64,000 bases of DNA from an uncultured Latescibacterota bacterium. GTDB lineage: Bacteria > Latescibacterota > UBA2968 > UBA8231. The translations under genes were made by a program, and so were the position numbers. The notes under the pieces are model-generated. The model did no database searches, was not told the origin of the DNA, and was given only the letters and a program-made list of their open reading frames with translations. Within the stretch, counting starts at the first letter, position 1; every line of letters begins with the position of its first letter. Below, piece after piece: positions 16,701 to 24,656 of this stretch. The stretch covers positions 5,863,739 to 5,927,738 of the forward strand of contig OX638377.1 of assembly GCA_951813615.1 (NCBI GenBank). Direction: 5' to 3'.

Positions 16701-17997
16701 CGCCGGGGAGATGGCTAGCCGTCAGTTGCAACGCTATGGTATCGGGCTTGGCCTGCCCGGCGATGGCTATGGGTGCTGCACCGCGCAAAAAGGATGCCGC
16801 CTGCAACGCGCCCTTTAGTGCGAGGTCGTAGTCTCCCTCTAAGTCGGAAGAGCCGGTGGCTACCAACTCCAGCGGGGACGATTGCAGGTCGAGACGAGTC
16901 GTCCCATCGGGTCGGTGCCAACCCGTTATCTCGGCGTCAAATCGCTGATCGGGAATTAGGTCTACATCGCGCAGAAGGGCGGCAAAGTCCGCGGCATAGC
17001 GCCGGTGCTGCAAATGCACGCCAGCCGCTAGATCGAATTCCGCCCGTCCCGCAAAGGGGGCCGCGAGTGCAAGGTCAAGTCCCTCGCCCCGCAGTTGGGT
17101 CTGCAAGCTGTCGCGAGTGAAAAAGTAAGTCGCCTCGCCCGTCAGGGTGCCGTCGAACAAAGAGACGAGCAGGGAATCCACCACTAGGCGCGTGCTGTTG
17201 GCGCGCAGGTCCCCGCGCAGATCCACTGCGGAGATCATCGGCGCGCTTCCCGTGCCCCTGAGCGTCCCGTGCAGTTGTAGCGGTGTCACCGCCCCATCTA
17301 TCTCCGCTTTTAGGGAACCCCGCGCGGAATCGGTCTCTACCGTCGCCGTGGCGTCCATTTGCAAAGGCCGCGGCAACTTCAGCCCCAAGGCAAACGAGGC
17401 GTGCAGGTCGGACCTTAGACTGTCGCCAGCGCCCACAGCCCGTATCTCGCCGCGGTCAATGCGGTGCGGACTGAGCGCGAGATCCAGCGTTAGCGAGCGC
17501 AGCGGCACGCCCTGCAATTCGGACAAGGCCAGCTCTAAGTGCGCCGAGGTGTCTGTTGCTACGCGATACGCGCCGTGCCAGTCCTGTGCCACGATCCGCG
17601 TTTCGCCCAACTGCCAATCGAGTACACCGGCTTTCGCGTTGAGGTTGGGGAGGAAGGCAAGGGGTAGCTCGATATCCGTGGCTGCGGTAGTTGAATCGGC
17701 CTTGGTGCTTGGCTCGACCCGCACCTTAGGTGCCTGTATATCGACTTCCCAAGACCACGGCCACGCGGCGATGTACTCGGCATTGACGGTCATCCCTAGC
17801 GCGGGGTTTTGGCAGTGCACGTCGGAAAAGGAAAACGAGTAGAGCAAGCCCCCCCGGCGACTGCCGATGGAGACCTGCCATCCCCCAACTCCGCGCTCTA
17901 ACAGGTACGCGAGTGCGGCGGGCCCTATGGGCGTGACCGCGACGAGGACGAGGACGGCAGCCAAAACGGCCGCCGCCCCGAGCAGCTTTCTCTTCAT
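13753..17997 (-). CDS. tamB: TamB-type translocation/assembly protein
   Basis: 1414 residues. A single N-terminal membrane anchor (residues about 5-35) is followed by a very long beta-rich periplasmic region made of degenerate repeats (patterns such as LDLDGHLEAAL, VDLHLSTNRYLATDLRIE), and the conserved C-terminal TamB/DUF490 domain (GTFYKPLFQGDITIDAGQIF, LNRQFNITQGRVVFN, VTLTLQGPAQKIVPNFSP). Such proteins form hydrophobic grooves spanning the periplasm for lipid transport or barrel assembly. Start overlaps the upstream DUF4412-like stop by ATGA and the end overlaps tamA by ATGA, so the three are tightly coupled. Confidence 0.93.
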   Translation of the reverse strand: MKRKLLGAAAVLAAVLVLVAVTPIGPAALAYLLERGVGGWQVSIGSRRGGLLYSFSFSDVHCQNPALGMTVNAEYIAAWPWSWEVDIQAPKVRVEPSTKADSTTAATDIELPLAFLPNLNAKAGVLDWQLGETRIVAQDWHGAYRVATDTSAHLELALSELQGVPLRSLTLDLALSPHRIDRGEIRAVGAGDSLRSDLHASFALGLKLPRPLQMDATATVETDSARGSLKAEIDGAVTPLQLHGTLRGTGSAPMISAVDLRGDLRANSTRLVVDSLLVSLFDGTLTGEATYFFTRDSLQTQLRGEGLDLALAAPFAGRAEFDLAAGVHLQHRRYAADFAALLRDVDLIPDQRFDAEITGWHRPDGTTRLDLQSSPLELVATGSSDLEGDYDLALKGALQAASFLRGAAPIAIAGQAKPDTIALQLTASHLPGELGKEFGPLAVDLHLSTNRYLATDLRIERNLLVARADIDLKNSEIDTLVAAVNGLAVERVMPELSGRLDADLHGEGGLSLDALRLGGRVATTPLKYAGWQTGELALDVGWDQGASRVAGGGPGVSVLAELDVDGHLTAQADFADTLLRGADGAVAALGGTLRWDGPLEDLDAVQANLALDSLLLRQGEWALQNRGPLQADYDDGRMDLTAVHLQTSVGLVDLSGWVGGDSLSVAAELSSLELSSLASDLSATGGGHLWVGGALARPEAQGVVTLEEMHLDTLALGNARLRLALADTLTAEFTADAGVRLALTCPAAPLFEPRAAPAQLAIEAKAADLGPVLSYALGRPLYGRLDLDGHLEAALEDSMPSWRDLSGHIDVHGLAIESHATTDSLRLDLLSGGRFALGEGRVALDSLAIGLRRYNRDRRAHQPAGTLRLAGQLEGTKPSQLELALEDVDLVFLGGPTGLVQLEAGVSGTASAPQVVADLAVESADLGKLRGRLDGNRHGGDWHLNWTTLLDDSLTVVGRIPWDLQAGTLSLDEGWLEAHSDGIGLLFLGDLIAELDHLDGRISADLRAEGLDSTLSLQGQIGVAGLEFALLDLEPTYALPDGQLQFNDRQVELVGFSVEKEPKRGFRSASLTGRLDLSRLDDPSFDLQLRAERMTSYYEDVGQSFRANDIDLDLSFAGSLSACKLAGRVRIDRPKSETSLVVLTLPVPPPPPALRDDFLENMALAVEVDIRGLAVDSELAEVEASGAVEVGGTFYKPLFQGDITIDAGQIFVLNRQFNITQGRVVFNRLAPTKSILDVMYDPFELNPTLDLEAKTEEIEDIDDGEKYVVTLTLQGPAQKIVPNFSPLDLLSTVNLLAFNTVSNRDLKYKTALGTAAGQLLSGQVEKVGLDEFVVLPSSTVFGAEPGDPALRVGEYFSRRLPLPLWVRYEAPLKDMASGEVRIEHKVKSFLIITGSAQSKYDHYGLGIGLKREFR

Positions 17998-18821
17998 TCG
18001 GAGTTGAGGCGGGTCAGGGCCTTGGACACGTGGAAGAGCGAGTCGGGCAGCGGCGCGTACGCCATGGTCTTGATCTTGCGGTCCAAGCGGAACACTTGGC
18101 TTGGCTTCTCTTTTCCGGGGAGCTTGACTGAAGCCGTCAAGGTCGAGCGCAGCGCGAAGCCTTTGAGTTCCTTGGCGTTTTCTAATTCGTCGCTTAGCGC
18201 TTCGTGGTCTTCCAGCCCTTCTAGTCCACCGCCGATTACCGACGGATAGGACGTGCTAGCCTTCTGCAAATTCATAAACGCCGAGATCTCCTGAAAGCCG
18301 GGGAAATTCTTGGCAATGCAGGCATCGTACGTGTAGCGGTTTTCGCGGCGGAGCTCTTGGGTCTTGGGGTCGAGATAGCGGGCGCGCATCTGCGCGACGA
18401 CCCGTTGGCAGGAAATTCCAGCGATGCGCTCCGTTTCTCCCGGCACCTTGACCTTAAGGGCCATCTGCGCCTCGCCGGGGGCCGCCTGCGGCTTGGTAGC
18501 GGCCTTGCGTGCCGGGGCTTTCTGCTGGACGAAGGTCTGTGCCGTCAGGTCGATTTCGTACACCTGCGCTTGGTCCAGCCGCAAGATGGTGCTGGTATTG
18601 AGGGACTGGCCCTGCCGGCGGAGGGCCTTGGCCATTTTCGCGTCGGCTTCAATTAGCTGCTCGACCCGTTGGCTTTTGCCCTTGATGTAGATTTTGTTGG
18701 TCGTTTTGCGCGCTCCAGTTTTGTCTCTGCCAAAGCCGCGATTGACGACCTCTTCCTCGAAATACACATCGGCACCAGCGCTCGCCGCGCTGACGAGCAA
18801 TGCACATAAGAGCAAAATCAT
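17994..18821 (-). CDS. DUF4412-like periplasmic protein
   Basis: 275 residues from the ATG at 18821, chosen because AGGAGAG precedes it and it opens a signal peptide (LLLCALLVSAASAGA). The body resembles DUF4412-type proteins: an early segment with Y-I-K-G-K-S-Q-R-V-E, an I-L-R-L-D-Q-A-Q-V-Y-E-I-D strand pair, then T-F-V-Q-Q. The domain is structurally related to lipoprotein-carrier (LolA/LolB) folds, which would suit a place in an operon with TamB and TamA, but that role is inferred. It is the first gene of the four-gene operon. Confidence 0.75.
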   Translation of the reverse strand: MILLLCALLVSAASAGADVYFEEEVVNRGFGRDKTGARKTTNKIYIKGKSQRVEQLIEADAKMAKALRRQGQSLNTSTILRLDQAQVYEIDLTAQTFVQQKAPARKAATKPQAAPGEAQMALKVKVPGETERIAGISCQRVVAQMRARYLDPKTQELRRENRYTYDACIAKNFPGFQEISAFMNLQKASTSYPSVIGGGLEGLEDHEALSDELENAKELKGFALRSTLTASVKLPGKEKPSQVFRLDRKIKTMAYAPLPDSLFHVSKALTRLNSE

Positions 18822-18950
18822 GCTCGCACTCTCCTGTGGGTAGGATGGAAGACGTGTGCCATATATAACACCATAGGGAGGGAAAAAGAGCCCCTTTCTT
18901 TGTAATAACGGCAATAGAAGCGTAATATAGCGAAACGCAGTTGCTATCCC

Positions 18951-18987
18951 ATAAATAAAAGGCCCCTGCCCGCAAGGGCGAGGGGCC
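18951..18987 (-). terminator. Intrinsic terminator after the YugP-type peptidase gene
   Basis: On the reverse strand GGCCCCTCGCCC-TTGC-GGGCAGGGGCC is followed by TTTTATTTAT. The stem is GC-rich with a short loop and a clear U-tract, 25 bases beyond the stop at 19013. It insulates the downstream DUF4412-tamB-tamA operon. Confidence 0.9.
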
Positions 18988-19012
18988 TCGGAGCTTCTTG
19001 CCGCGCCTGCTG

Positions 19013-19684
19013 TTAGTCGTCCCCGCGCATGAGCAACAGACCCACTAGATTTAGCACGGCGGTCGCGGCGGCGGCCACATAAGTCATGGCCGCCGCATTG
19101 AGCACTCGCCGGGCCGAGCGCACCTCGTCGTTGGCTAGGTAGCCCTGCGAGAGGATGGCCATGGCCCGCGAGCTGGCGTTGAACTCCACCGGCAGGGTGA
19201 CGAGTTGGAACAGCACTGCGCCGGCGAAAAACATGATGCCGATATTCATCAGGCCGGTGGCCCCGAAGAACATCCCCGCCAGAATGAGGGGGAAGCCCAA
19301 CGTCGAGCCCAAGTTGGCGACGGGCAGGATCGCGTGCCGAAAGTTGAGCGGCACGTAGCCGTGGGCGTGTTGGATCGCGTGGCCGACCTCGTGCGCTGCC
19401 ACGGCCAAGCCGGCTAGATGGTGCCCGTGGAAATTGTCCGAAGAGAGGCGCACGGCTTTGGCGCGGGGGTCGTAGTGATCGGAAAGCATCCCGCCCGTCT
19501 CCTCGACCGACACGTCGTAGATGCGTTGCTGGTGCAGGATGCGCCGCGCGGTCTCAGCGCCCGAAAGCTGCGCGGCCGAAGCCACTTGGCTGTACTTCTT
19601 GAAGGCGCTGCGGACCCGCATCTGGGCCCAAGCGACCAAGATCATTGGCAGAATGAAAAACGGGTTAAAAAGAAACGAAAACAT
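19013..19684 (-). CDS. YugP-family membrane zinc metallopeptidase
   Basis: 223 residues. The zinc-binding motif is H98-E99-V-G-H102 in AAHEVGHAIQH; the N-terminus is a membrane helix (FNPFFILPMILVAWAQ) and three further hydrophobic helices follow (residues about 120-145, 150-168, 195-218). The S-G-A-E-T-A-R-R-I-L and D-H-Y-D-P-R segments are characteristic of PF04298. Substrate unknown. It has its own terminator downstream. Confidence 0.93.
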   Translation of the reverse strand: MFSFLFNPFFILPMILVAWAQMRVRSAFKKYSQVASAAQLSGAETARRILHQQRIYDVSVEETGGMLSDHYDPRAKAVRLSSDNFHGHHLAGLAVAAHEVGHAIQHAHGYVPLNFRHAILPVANLGSTLGFPLILAGMFFGATGLMNIGIMFFAGAVLFQLVTLPVEFNASSRAMAILSQGYLANDEVRSARRVLNAAAMTYVAAAATAVLNLVGLLLMRGDD

Positions 19685-19780
19685 CTCCTCATCTCCTCAA
19701 TATGCAAAGGGCTTCTATTGGGACGCGAAAGGGACTTCTAGCAGAATAACGAAAGCACCCGAAAATCGCAAGAAAAAGGC

Positions 19781-20446
19781 TTATACCTTCTCTTCAGCTT
19801 CGGCGGGCAGGGAAAGGGCCGGAGGCACAGCGACGCCAGCCGAAACGATCATTTTTAGGGCCTCTTCAACGCGGAGATCGGTGGGGCGCAATTGTTCGGG
19901 CGGCACGATGAGCATGAAGCCGGTGGTGGGATTGGGAGCCGTGGGCACGAAGATGCTGTGCGCTGGCGTTGCTTCGTCCTCGCGGGGGACGTTGCCGGCC
20001 AAAAAGCCCAAAGTCCACATCCCGATGCGCGGGTACTCGACGAGCACGACTTTCTCGAAGCCGGCCTTGCCCGGAGAGGTCAGCGACTCCATGAGTTGCT
20101 GGATGGGTGCGTAGATCGTGCGCACCAACGGCAGACCTTCTAGCGTTTCGCGGGCGAATTGCCACAGGCTGCGGCCAACCACGTTGGTGGCGAGTGCGCC
20201 GACGACCCACAGAATGATAAAGGTCAGCACAAAGCCCAAGCCGGGGATGTGGAAGTCGGGATCGTCGACGAACGGCCTAGCCACTTGGCGAATCAGCGGC
20301 GCGGAGAATCCGTCGGCCCAGTCGAACAAGAACTTGAGCACCCAGCCAGTAAGCCACAGGGGCACGATGATCGTCAGGCCGGCCATTATCGTGCGCCGAA
20401 GCCGCTGTAGCCGAGTGGGGCTTCTGCGCGGAGGCGTATCAGTCAT
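19781..20446 (-). CDS. DUF502 family membrane protein
   Basis: 221 residues with two transmembrane helices (about 20-45 and 68-92) and the DUF502 signature segments: GLTIIVPLWLTGWVLKF at the N-terminus, P-L-V-R-T-I-Y-A-P-I-Q-Q and VLVEYPRIGMWTLGF, then a soluble TAPNPTTGF turn. Function of the family is not established. It is transcribed divergently from queC across a 129-base gap. Confidence 0.92.
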   Translation of the reverse strand: MTDTPPRRSPTRLQRLRRTIMAGLTIIVPLWLTGWVLKFLFDWADGFSAPLIRQVARPFVDDPDFHIPGLGFVLTFIILWVVGALATNVVGRSLWQFARETLEGLPLVRTIYAPIQQLMESLTSPGKAGFEKVVLVEYPRIGMWTLGFLAGNVPREDEATPAHSIFVPTAPNPTTGFMLIVPPEQLRPTDLRVEEALKMIVSAGVAVPPALSLPAEAEEKV

Positions 20447-20575
20447 AGCGTAAAGTACCTCAATATAAATTTTGACATTTTTTGAATATCCAATTGGTCA
20501 AAAATACTGTCAATACAAAGGATGCGCCCGTGCGCAAGGCTTACGTTTTTTGCGCGGTGGCTTATTTTATCCCTT

Positions 20576-21244
20576 ATGACGGCTATTCTACTTAGCGGCG
20601 GCATGGACTCGACCACCTTGCTCTGGTGGCTAAAAGCGCGGCAACAAGGTCCTATCCACGCCATTAGCATTGACTACGGCCAGCGCCACCGCGTCGAGCT
20701 GGAATGCGCCGCCCGCCTCGCCCGCCGCGCCGAAGTCGCGGCCCACGAGACGCTGGCGTTGGATTTGGCGGCCCTAGGGGGCAACCCGCTGACCGATCCC
20801 ACGCTGGACGTGCCCACGGCTGAGTCCAAACGCCAACGCGACACCGTGGTCCCCTTCCGCAACATGCTCTTTGCGACGCTGGCGGCGGCATATTGTGCAA
20901 CCAAGGGCATTACCGACCTGTATATGGCACCGGTCAAAGACGACTACGCGGCCTACCGCGACTGCCGTCGCCCCTTTTACGAGAGCCTCGAACAGAGCCT
21001 GCGCTTGGGGGCTGCTCACGAAGCGCCTTGGGCGATCCACGTCCCCTTTGTCAAGCTGTGGAAGCGGGACATCGTTGCCGTCGGGCTCAATCTCGGCGTT
21101 CCTTACGAAGAGACCCACACCTGCTATGAGGGTTTGCGACCGGCCTGCGGCGTGTGCGACGCCTGCTGCGAGCGGCTCGCAGCCTTTGCTGCGAACCGAG
21201 CTTGCGACCCGCTGGCGTATGCCGCTGGTGAGCAGACACCGTGA
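20576..21244 (+). CDS. queC: 7-cyano-7-deazaguanine synthase
   Basis: 222 residues from the ATG at 20576; the preceding in-frame residues are upstream sequence. QueC converts 7-carboxy-7-deazaguanine to preQ0 with ATP and ammonia. The PP-loop SGGMDS is at residues 7-12 and the zinc site C183, C191, C194, C197 (PACGVCDACC) is complete. The stop overlaps the queE GTG start (GTGA), so the last two preQ0 steps are translated together. queD and folE/queF are not in the window. I looked for a preQ1 riboswitch in 20447-20575 and saw none. Confidence 0.96.
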   Translation: MTAILLSGGMDSTTLLWWLKARQQGPIHAISIDYGQRHRVELECAARLARRAEVAAHETLALDLAALGGNPLTDPTLDVPTAESKRQRDTVVPFRNMLFATLAAAYCATKGITDLYMAPVKDDYAAYRDCRRPFYESLEQSLRLGAAHEAPWAIHVPFVKLWKRDIVAVGLNLGVPYEETHTCYEGLRPACGVCDACCERLAAFAANRACDPLAYAAGEQTP

Positions 21245-21876
21245 CCGCTCAGATGCCAGCCGAAGAGCGCACCGAGCGCCTGCCGGTGTGGAACGACTCG
21301 GGGCGCGTCCTACAGATCAACGAGATTTTCTACTCGATTGAGGGCGAGGGCCTGCGCGTCGGCGAGCCTACCACCTTTGTGCGCTTGGCGCGCTGCAATT
21401 TGCGCTGCCCGTTTTGCGACACAGAGTTCGACCGCTTCACGCCCATGGACATCGAGGACATTGCCGCGGAGGTGGCGCGCCACCCGGCCGAATGGGTATG
21501 CTTGACCGGCGGCGAGCCGTTGGGCCAAAATCTCGCGGCGCTGGCCGGTCGGCTCAAAGAAGCGGGCTACAAGCTCCACATTGAGACCAACGGCATGATC
21601 GCGCCCAATCCGGTGCTATTCGAGTTGATTGACCATTGGACTGTGTCGCCGAAGTGCTACCCGGTCGTCGCTGGTTTTGCGCGCATTACTGAGCTCAAAT
21701 ACGTCGTCGGCCGGGCGTTCCGCGAGCATCGCGTCGAGGAGCATCGCGCCGACTACGTCTATTTGCAGCCCGAATCCTCTGAGCCGCGCTACGTGCAGAA
21801 GGCCCTTGAGATCCTCAAGCGCCATCCGCGCTGGCGCCTCTCCACCCGCATCCACAAGACGCTCGACCTGCCTTGA
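21241..21876 (+). CDS. queE: 7-carboxy-7-deazaguanine synthase (radical SAM)
   Basis: 211 residues from the GTG at 21241, which overlaps the queC stop; an ATG at 21253 is an alternative start. The radical-SAM cluster motif is C52-x3-C56-x2-C59 (ARCNLRCPFCDTEFD) and N-E-I-F-Y-S-I-E-G-E-G matches the family N-terminus. It turns 6-carboxytetrahydropterin into CDG, feeding QueC. The GGEP motif (residues 85-90) for SAM binding is present. Confidence 0.95.
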   Translation: MTAQMPAEERTERLPVWNDSGRVLQINEIFYSIEGEGLRVGEPTTFVRLARCNLRCPFCDTEFDRFTPMDIEDIAAEVARHPAEWVCLTGGEPLGQNLAALAGRLKEAGYKLHIETNGMIAPNPVLFELIDHWTVSPKCYPVVAGFARITELKYVVGRAFREHRVEEHRADYVYLQPESSEPRYVQKALEILKRHPRWRLSTRIHKTLDLP

Positions 21877-21897
21877 GCAACCATAAAAGGAGATCTC

Positions 21898-22761
21898 ATG
21901 CCCGACGTAGCTGAAATTTACCAGTTCGACGAGCTTACTTGGCCCGAAGTCAACCAAGCCGTAGCCATGGGCAAGATTCCCATCATACCCACTGGCTCGG
22001 TTGAACAACACGGCCACCACCTGCCGCTCAAGGTGGATCACCTGTGCGCCAATGCGGTGGCGACGGAAGCCGCGCGCCTAAAGCCCGAGCTCGCCCTGGT
22101 CCTGCCGCCGGTGAGCTACGGCTATGTCCACCACGTGATGGACTTCCCGGGTTCGCTCAACATTCACTACGAGCACTTCATCCAATACGTGCTCGACATC
22201 ACCAAGAGCTTGGCCTATCACGGCTTCAAGAAGATGATCCTCGTCAATGGCCACGGCTCCAACCACAACCTCGTAGATATGGTCGCCCGGCGCACGATAG
22301 TCGAGACCGACGCGAGTTGCACGTTTTGCTCTTGGTGGCACTTGCTCCGGGTCCATCCCGATTTCGACAAAGAGTGGCGCGAGAGCGTGTTCCCGGGCGG
22401 CTGTTCGCACGCGTGCGAGTTGGAGACTTCGATGCTGCTGTATCTCGCGCCGGAGAGCGTGCGCAAGGACAAGATCAAGAGCGAGATCGCCAAGACGAAC
22501 AAGCTCGGCTCAAAGTTCTTGTATACCGATCTGTTCAGTCACGGGCCGATGGGCTTGATCGAGTGGACGAGTCAGTATTCGGATACCGGGGTGATGGGCG
22601 AGGCGGAGAAGGCCACGGCCGAAAAGGGCAAGATTGTCTTTGAGGAGGCGAGTCGGAACTTGGCCGAATTTGTCGAGGAATACCACGCGATGAAGATCGA
22701 GCCGCGCACTCGGCGACAGGACGAAGAGCCGACTTTTCCGCTGTCGTTTCCGACGGATTAG
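21898..22761 (+). CDS. Creatininase-fold amidohydrolase
   Basis: 287 residues with RBS AAGGAGAT. Metal ligands of the creatininase/formamidase family are visible: E36 and H38 in GSVEQHGHHLP, D47, the NGHGSN motif (117-122) and a late glutamate in CELETSML. Members hydrolyse creatinine, formamides of riboflavin/F420 biosynthesis or similar cyclic amides; substrate cannot be assigned. The C-terminal coding end EPTFPLSFPTD plus stop is duplicated 470 bases downstream, beyond a toxin-antitoxin remnant. Confidence 0.9.
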   Translation: MPDVAEIYQFDELTWPEVNQAVAMGKIPIIPTGSVEQHGHHLPLKVDHLCANAVATEAARLKPELALVLPPVSYGYVHHVMDFPGSLNIHYEHFIQYVLDITKSLAYHGFKKMILVNGHGSNHNLVDMVARRTIVETDASCTFCSWWHLLRVHPDFDKEWRESVFPGGCSHACELETSMLLYLAPESVRKDKIKSEIAKTNKLGSKFLYTDLFSHGPMGLIEWTSQYSDTGVMGEAEKATAEKGKIVFEEASRNLAEFVEEYHAMKIEPRTRRQDEEPTFPLSFPTD

Positions 22762-22764
22762 GGG
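22724..22764 (+). repeat. Border repeat, copy 1 (genuine creatininase 3' end)
   Basis: 41 bp covering the last codons, stop and GGGG of the creatininase gene. It matches 23193-23233 at 40 of 41 positions; the one difference is synonymous (ACT/ACG). Confidence 0.95.
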
Positions 22765-22835
22765 AGCGTTTAATTCAATCTGTCAGGCGTCCGTTACGCA
22801 GCACCTACATGGAGGCACGACGGGGGCACGACGCG

Positions 22836-23102
22836 ATGAAGAGAACATTGACCATTGACTACGGAGATGAGGTCCTACTGGCCTTGGGATATTCACCCAA
22901 GCAATTCAGCGAGGAGGCTAAGTTCCTCGTCGCCGTCAAGCTCTACGAGTTGGGACGGCTGTCCTCGGGGGCGGCAGCTAAGTTAGCCGATATGCCCAAG
23001 CCTTTGTTCCTAATGAAGCTAGCCGACTACGGCGTCGATTCCTTCCAACTGACCGAGGAAGACCTCCAACAGGACTTGGCTAGTGCCCGACGTCATCTGT
23101 AA
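22836..23102 (+). CDS. UPF0175 family antitoxin-like protein
   Basis: 88 residues from the ATG at 22836 (an in-frame ATG at 22809 is possible). The UPF0175 pattern is clear: QFSEEAKFLVAVKLYELGRL followed by SSGAAAKLADM, then a weak helix-turn-helix-like end (L-T-E-E-D-L-Q-Q-D-L). UPF0175 proteins are normally the antitoxin next to a DUF3368 PIN toxin. Here the toxin start overlaps this gene's end at 23083 but is truncated. A paralogue is at 25914-26186. Confidence 0.85.
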   Translation: MKRTLTIDYGDEVLLALGYSPKQFSEEAKFLVAVKLYELGRLSSGAAAKLADMPKPLFLMKLADYGVDSFQLTEEDLQQDLASARRHL

Positions 23103-23145
23103 TACTTCTCCGCTCCAGTACCTACATCAAGCTGGCGTGTTACGT
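23083..23145 (+). pseudogene. DUF3368 PIN-type toxin, N-terminal fragment
   Basis: A GTG start overlapping the UPF0175 gene by 20 bases begins PDVICNTSPLQYLHQAGVL, the typical DUF3368 N-terminus with the first catalytic Asp/Asn strand. After about 20 residues homology ends and the sequence runs into the duplicated creatininase end, so the nuclease core is lost. Confidence 0.7.
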
Positions 23146-23192
23146 GATCCCATCGTCGCCGAGGGGGCAGAGCATCATCTGCCGATAAAACA

Positions 23193-23233
23193 AAGAGCCG
23201 ACGTTTCCGCTGTCGTTTCCGACGGATTAGGGG
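23193..23233 (+). repeat. Border repeat, copy 2 (stranded creatininase 3' end)
   Basis: A 41-bp copy of the creatininase gene end that still encodes EPTFPLSFPTD and the stop codon, although an in-frame TAA lies just upstream. It marks the right border of the inserted toxin-antitoxin remnant. It sits 13 bases before the convergent PD-(D/E)XK gene. Confidence 0.95.
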
Positions 23234-23245
23234 CGAAGGAAGGAG

Positions 23246-24343
23246 CTAGAAACAGTAGATCATCGCACTTTTGAGTAGTGGTCTCACTTGATCGGCGACT
23301 TTATGTAGATCGGCGAGGTAAGGAAGGTCAGCGGGTAGATCAAGTCGACACTTACGATAGCTACTAGTGTCTTCTTCTTTCCAAGTACGCCCTTGCATCT
23401 CTAACCAGGATTTTACTCGTTGGGAATTCTCTCTTTTGGGGGGATTCCCTATTCTAGGGAAGACTTCAACTTTCCATCCCTTCAGGGAAATGCAGGCCTC
23501 TATAGTAAGAACAAAACCGTCTTCAATGGTGATATCATGCACTAAGATGTCGAAAAATGCGTTGCGTTCCCGATAGGGCCACTGATTGATTCCCCGACTT
23601 TGTAAATCAGATATATTCAAAATTTCCCCGAGAGCCTTGACTCGCGCACGCATATCATCCTTTAGGTTATTTACTTCCTGTGACAGGGAGAGGATGCCTT
23701 CCTCGTTATCCTTAAAAAAGTCTAGCATTTCTGGCTTCATGGCACTGCCCTCCGTCAGATGGTTCACAGTTTCGATTACTTCCCTCAAAAACATCAGATA
23801 GCGATCTTTTGACCCTATAAGCACAGGGCCGATTCGTCTAAGTATTTCGCCGAAGTATGATTCATACGTAACGGGCTTAAATCCAGATAATTCTTGATCG
23901 TTATTCGGAAAGTTTAATCCGAGAAGAATCTTGCAGACACGCCGCTCGTTGCCATTCGCTTTGGCTTTTTTGGTAAGATGCTGCCGGTAATCTTCCAGAT
24001 CGTTGTGGAGTGGGTGGTAGATTTTGTTTTCTATGCCGACAATGAGCGTGTCCGTAGAAATCACCAGATCGATTCGCTTACGGGTTCCAGTGATTTCTTC
24101 CCTGTTGACCTCTACCTCTTCACCGTCTTGTATCGCCTCATATCCAGCTACAGACAGCAGCGATTCGAGAAAAAGCGGCCCGAAGCCATGCCCGCGTTCA
24201 GGATCAAGGAAAAAGGCCAGTATATTACTGTAAACATTTTCCAGATGGGGATAGCCTGATAGTTCCAAGGTGGTAGGGTCGCGTTGGGGCGTTGGAGGCA
24301 ATTCATTAAATGCGTCAAGTAATGCCTTAAATTGATCTGTCAT
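23246..24343 (-). CDS. PD-(D/E)XK nuclease family protein
   Basis: 365 residues from the ATG at 24343 (RBS AGGAT upstream). The nuclease signature is D92 in KRIDLVIS and E105-x-K107 in GIENKIYHP, preceded by the conserved helix ERGHGFGPLFLESLL; this is the PDDEXK_4-type family often found as single accessory genes near mobile DNA or defence loci. The C-terminal 150 residues form a separate mixed domain I do not recognise. Lower GC than the neighbouring metabolic genes suggests acquisition. Confidence 0.8.
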   Translation of the reverse strand: MTDQFKALLDAFNELPPTPQRDPTTLELSGYPHLENVYSNILAFFLDPERGHGFGPLFLESLLSVAGYEAIQDGEEVEVNREEITGTRKRIDLVISTDTLIVGIENKIYHPLHNDLEDYRQHLTKKAKANGNERRVCKILLGLNFPNNDQELSGFKPVTYESYFGEILRRIGPVLIGSKDRYLMFLREVIETVNHLTEGSAMKPEMLDFFKDNEEGILSLSQEVNNLKDDMRARVKALGEILNISDLQSRGINQWPYRERNAFFDILVHDITIEDGFVLTIEACISLKGWKVEVFPRIGNPPKRENSQRVKSWLEMQGRTWKEEDTSSYRKCRLDLPADLPYLADLHKVADQVRPLLKSAMIYCF

Positions 24344-24448
24344 TGATGAGTGATCCTTTGAGTAAATTCGACCGTAAACGGCACGCAAATAGAGGGCAGC
24401 CCCTCATGGCTGTCAAGACTTGGGTCGCAGCCACCTTTTTTCTCTATA

Positions 24449-24478
24449 CGTAGCCCGCGCCGCACTCCGCACAGACCA
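24449..24478 (-). repeat. Stranded fragment of the acyltransferase 3' end
   Basis: Matches 26335-26364 at 28 of 30 bases in the same orientation. Read on the reverse strand it encodes LVCAECGAGYV then TAG, against LVCAACGAGYEEE in the intact gene, so it is a coding-end copy with its own stop. Confidence 0.65.
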
Positions 24479-24494
24479 ACCAAGTCGATTCTCC

Positions 24495-24518
24495 GGCCAT
24501 TCGCTCCGATCACAAGGT
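24495..24518. repeat. Direct repeat flanking HNH gene, left
   Basis: GGCCATTCGCTCCGATCAC plus AAGGT; the partner at 25459-25484 differs by short indels and two substitutions. Together they bracket the HNH endonuclease gene. Confidence 0.45.
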
Positions 24519-24656
24519 TTAGTTAACGTGAATCCGGATTAAGCGGCCTCTATAATCGTGCTTCCGCTTAAGTAGCATACAGTTGTAATGTATGAGTTTA
24601 CATCATATAATACAACCATTCCCTGTGGCAATCTGCCCCAAAATCAAAGGACAACC

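Larger units (their letters stand above)
24344..24656. other. Gap of 313 bp with repeat fragments
   Basis: No gene seen. It holds a 30-bp copy of the acyltransferase 3' region (24449-24478) and the left member of a 24-26 bp direct repeat (24495-24518) whose partner lies beyond the HNH gene. The last 100 bases are AT-rich and may contain the HNH promoter. Confidence 0.5.

Noticed and set aside
20481..20515. DUF3368-like fragment upstream of queC
   Set aside because: CCAATTGGATATTC and ACAGTAT are shared with the dead toxin at 25.87 kb, but the shared word is palindrome-rich and no frame continues; chance or a tiny relic cannot be separated.
20447..20575. preQ1 riboswitch in front of queC
   Set aside because: No preQ1-I or II consensus or pseudoknot could be drawn in the AT-rich gap.
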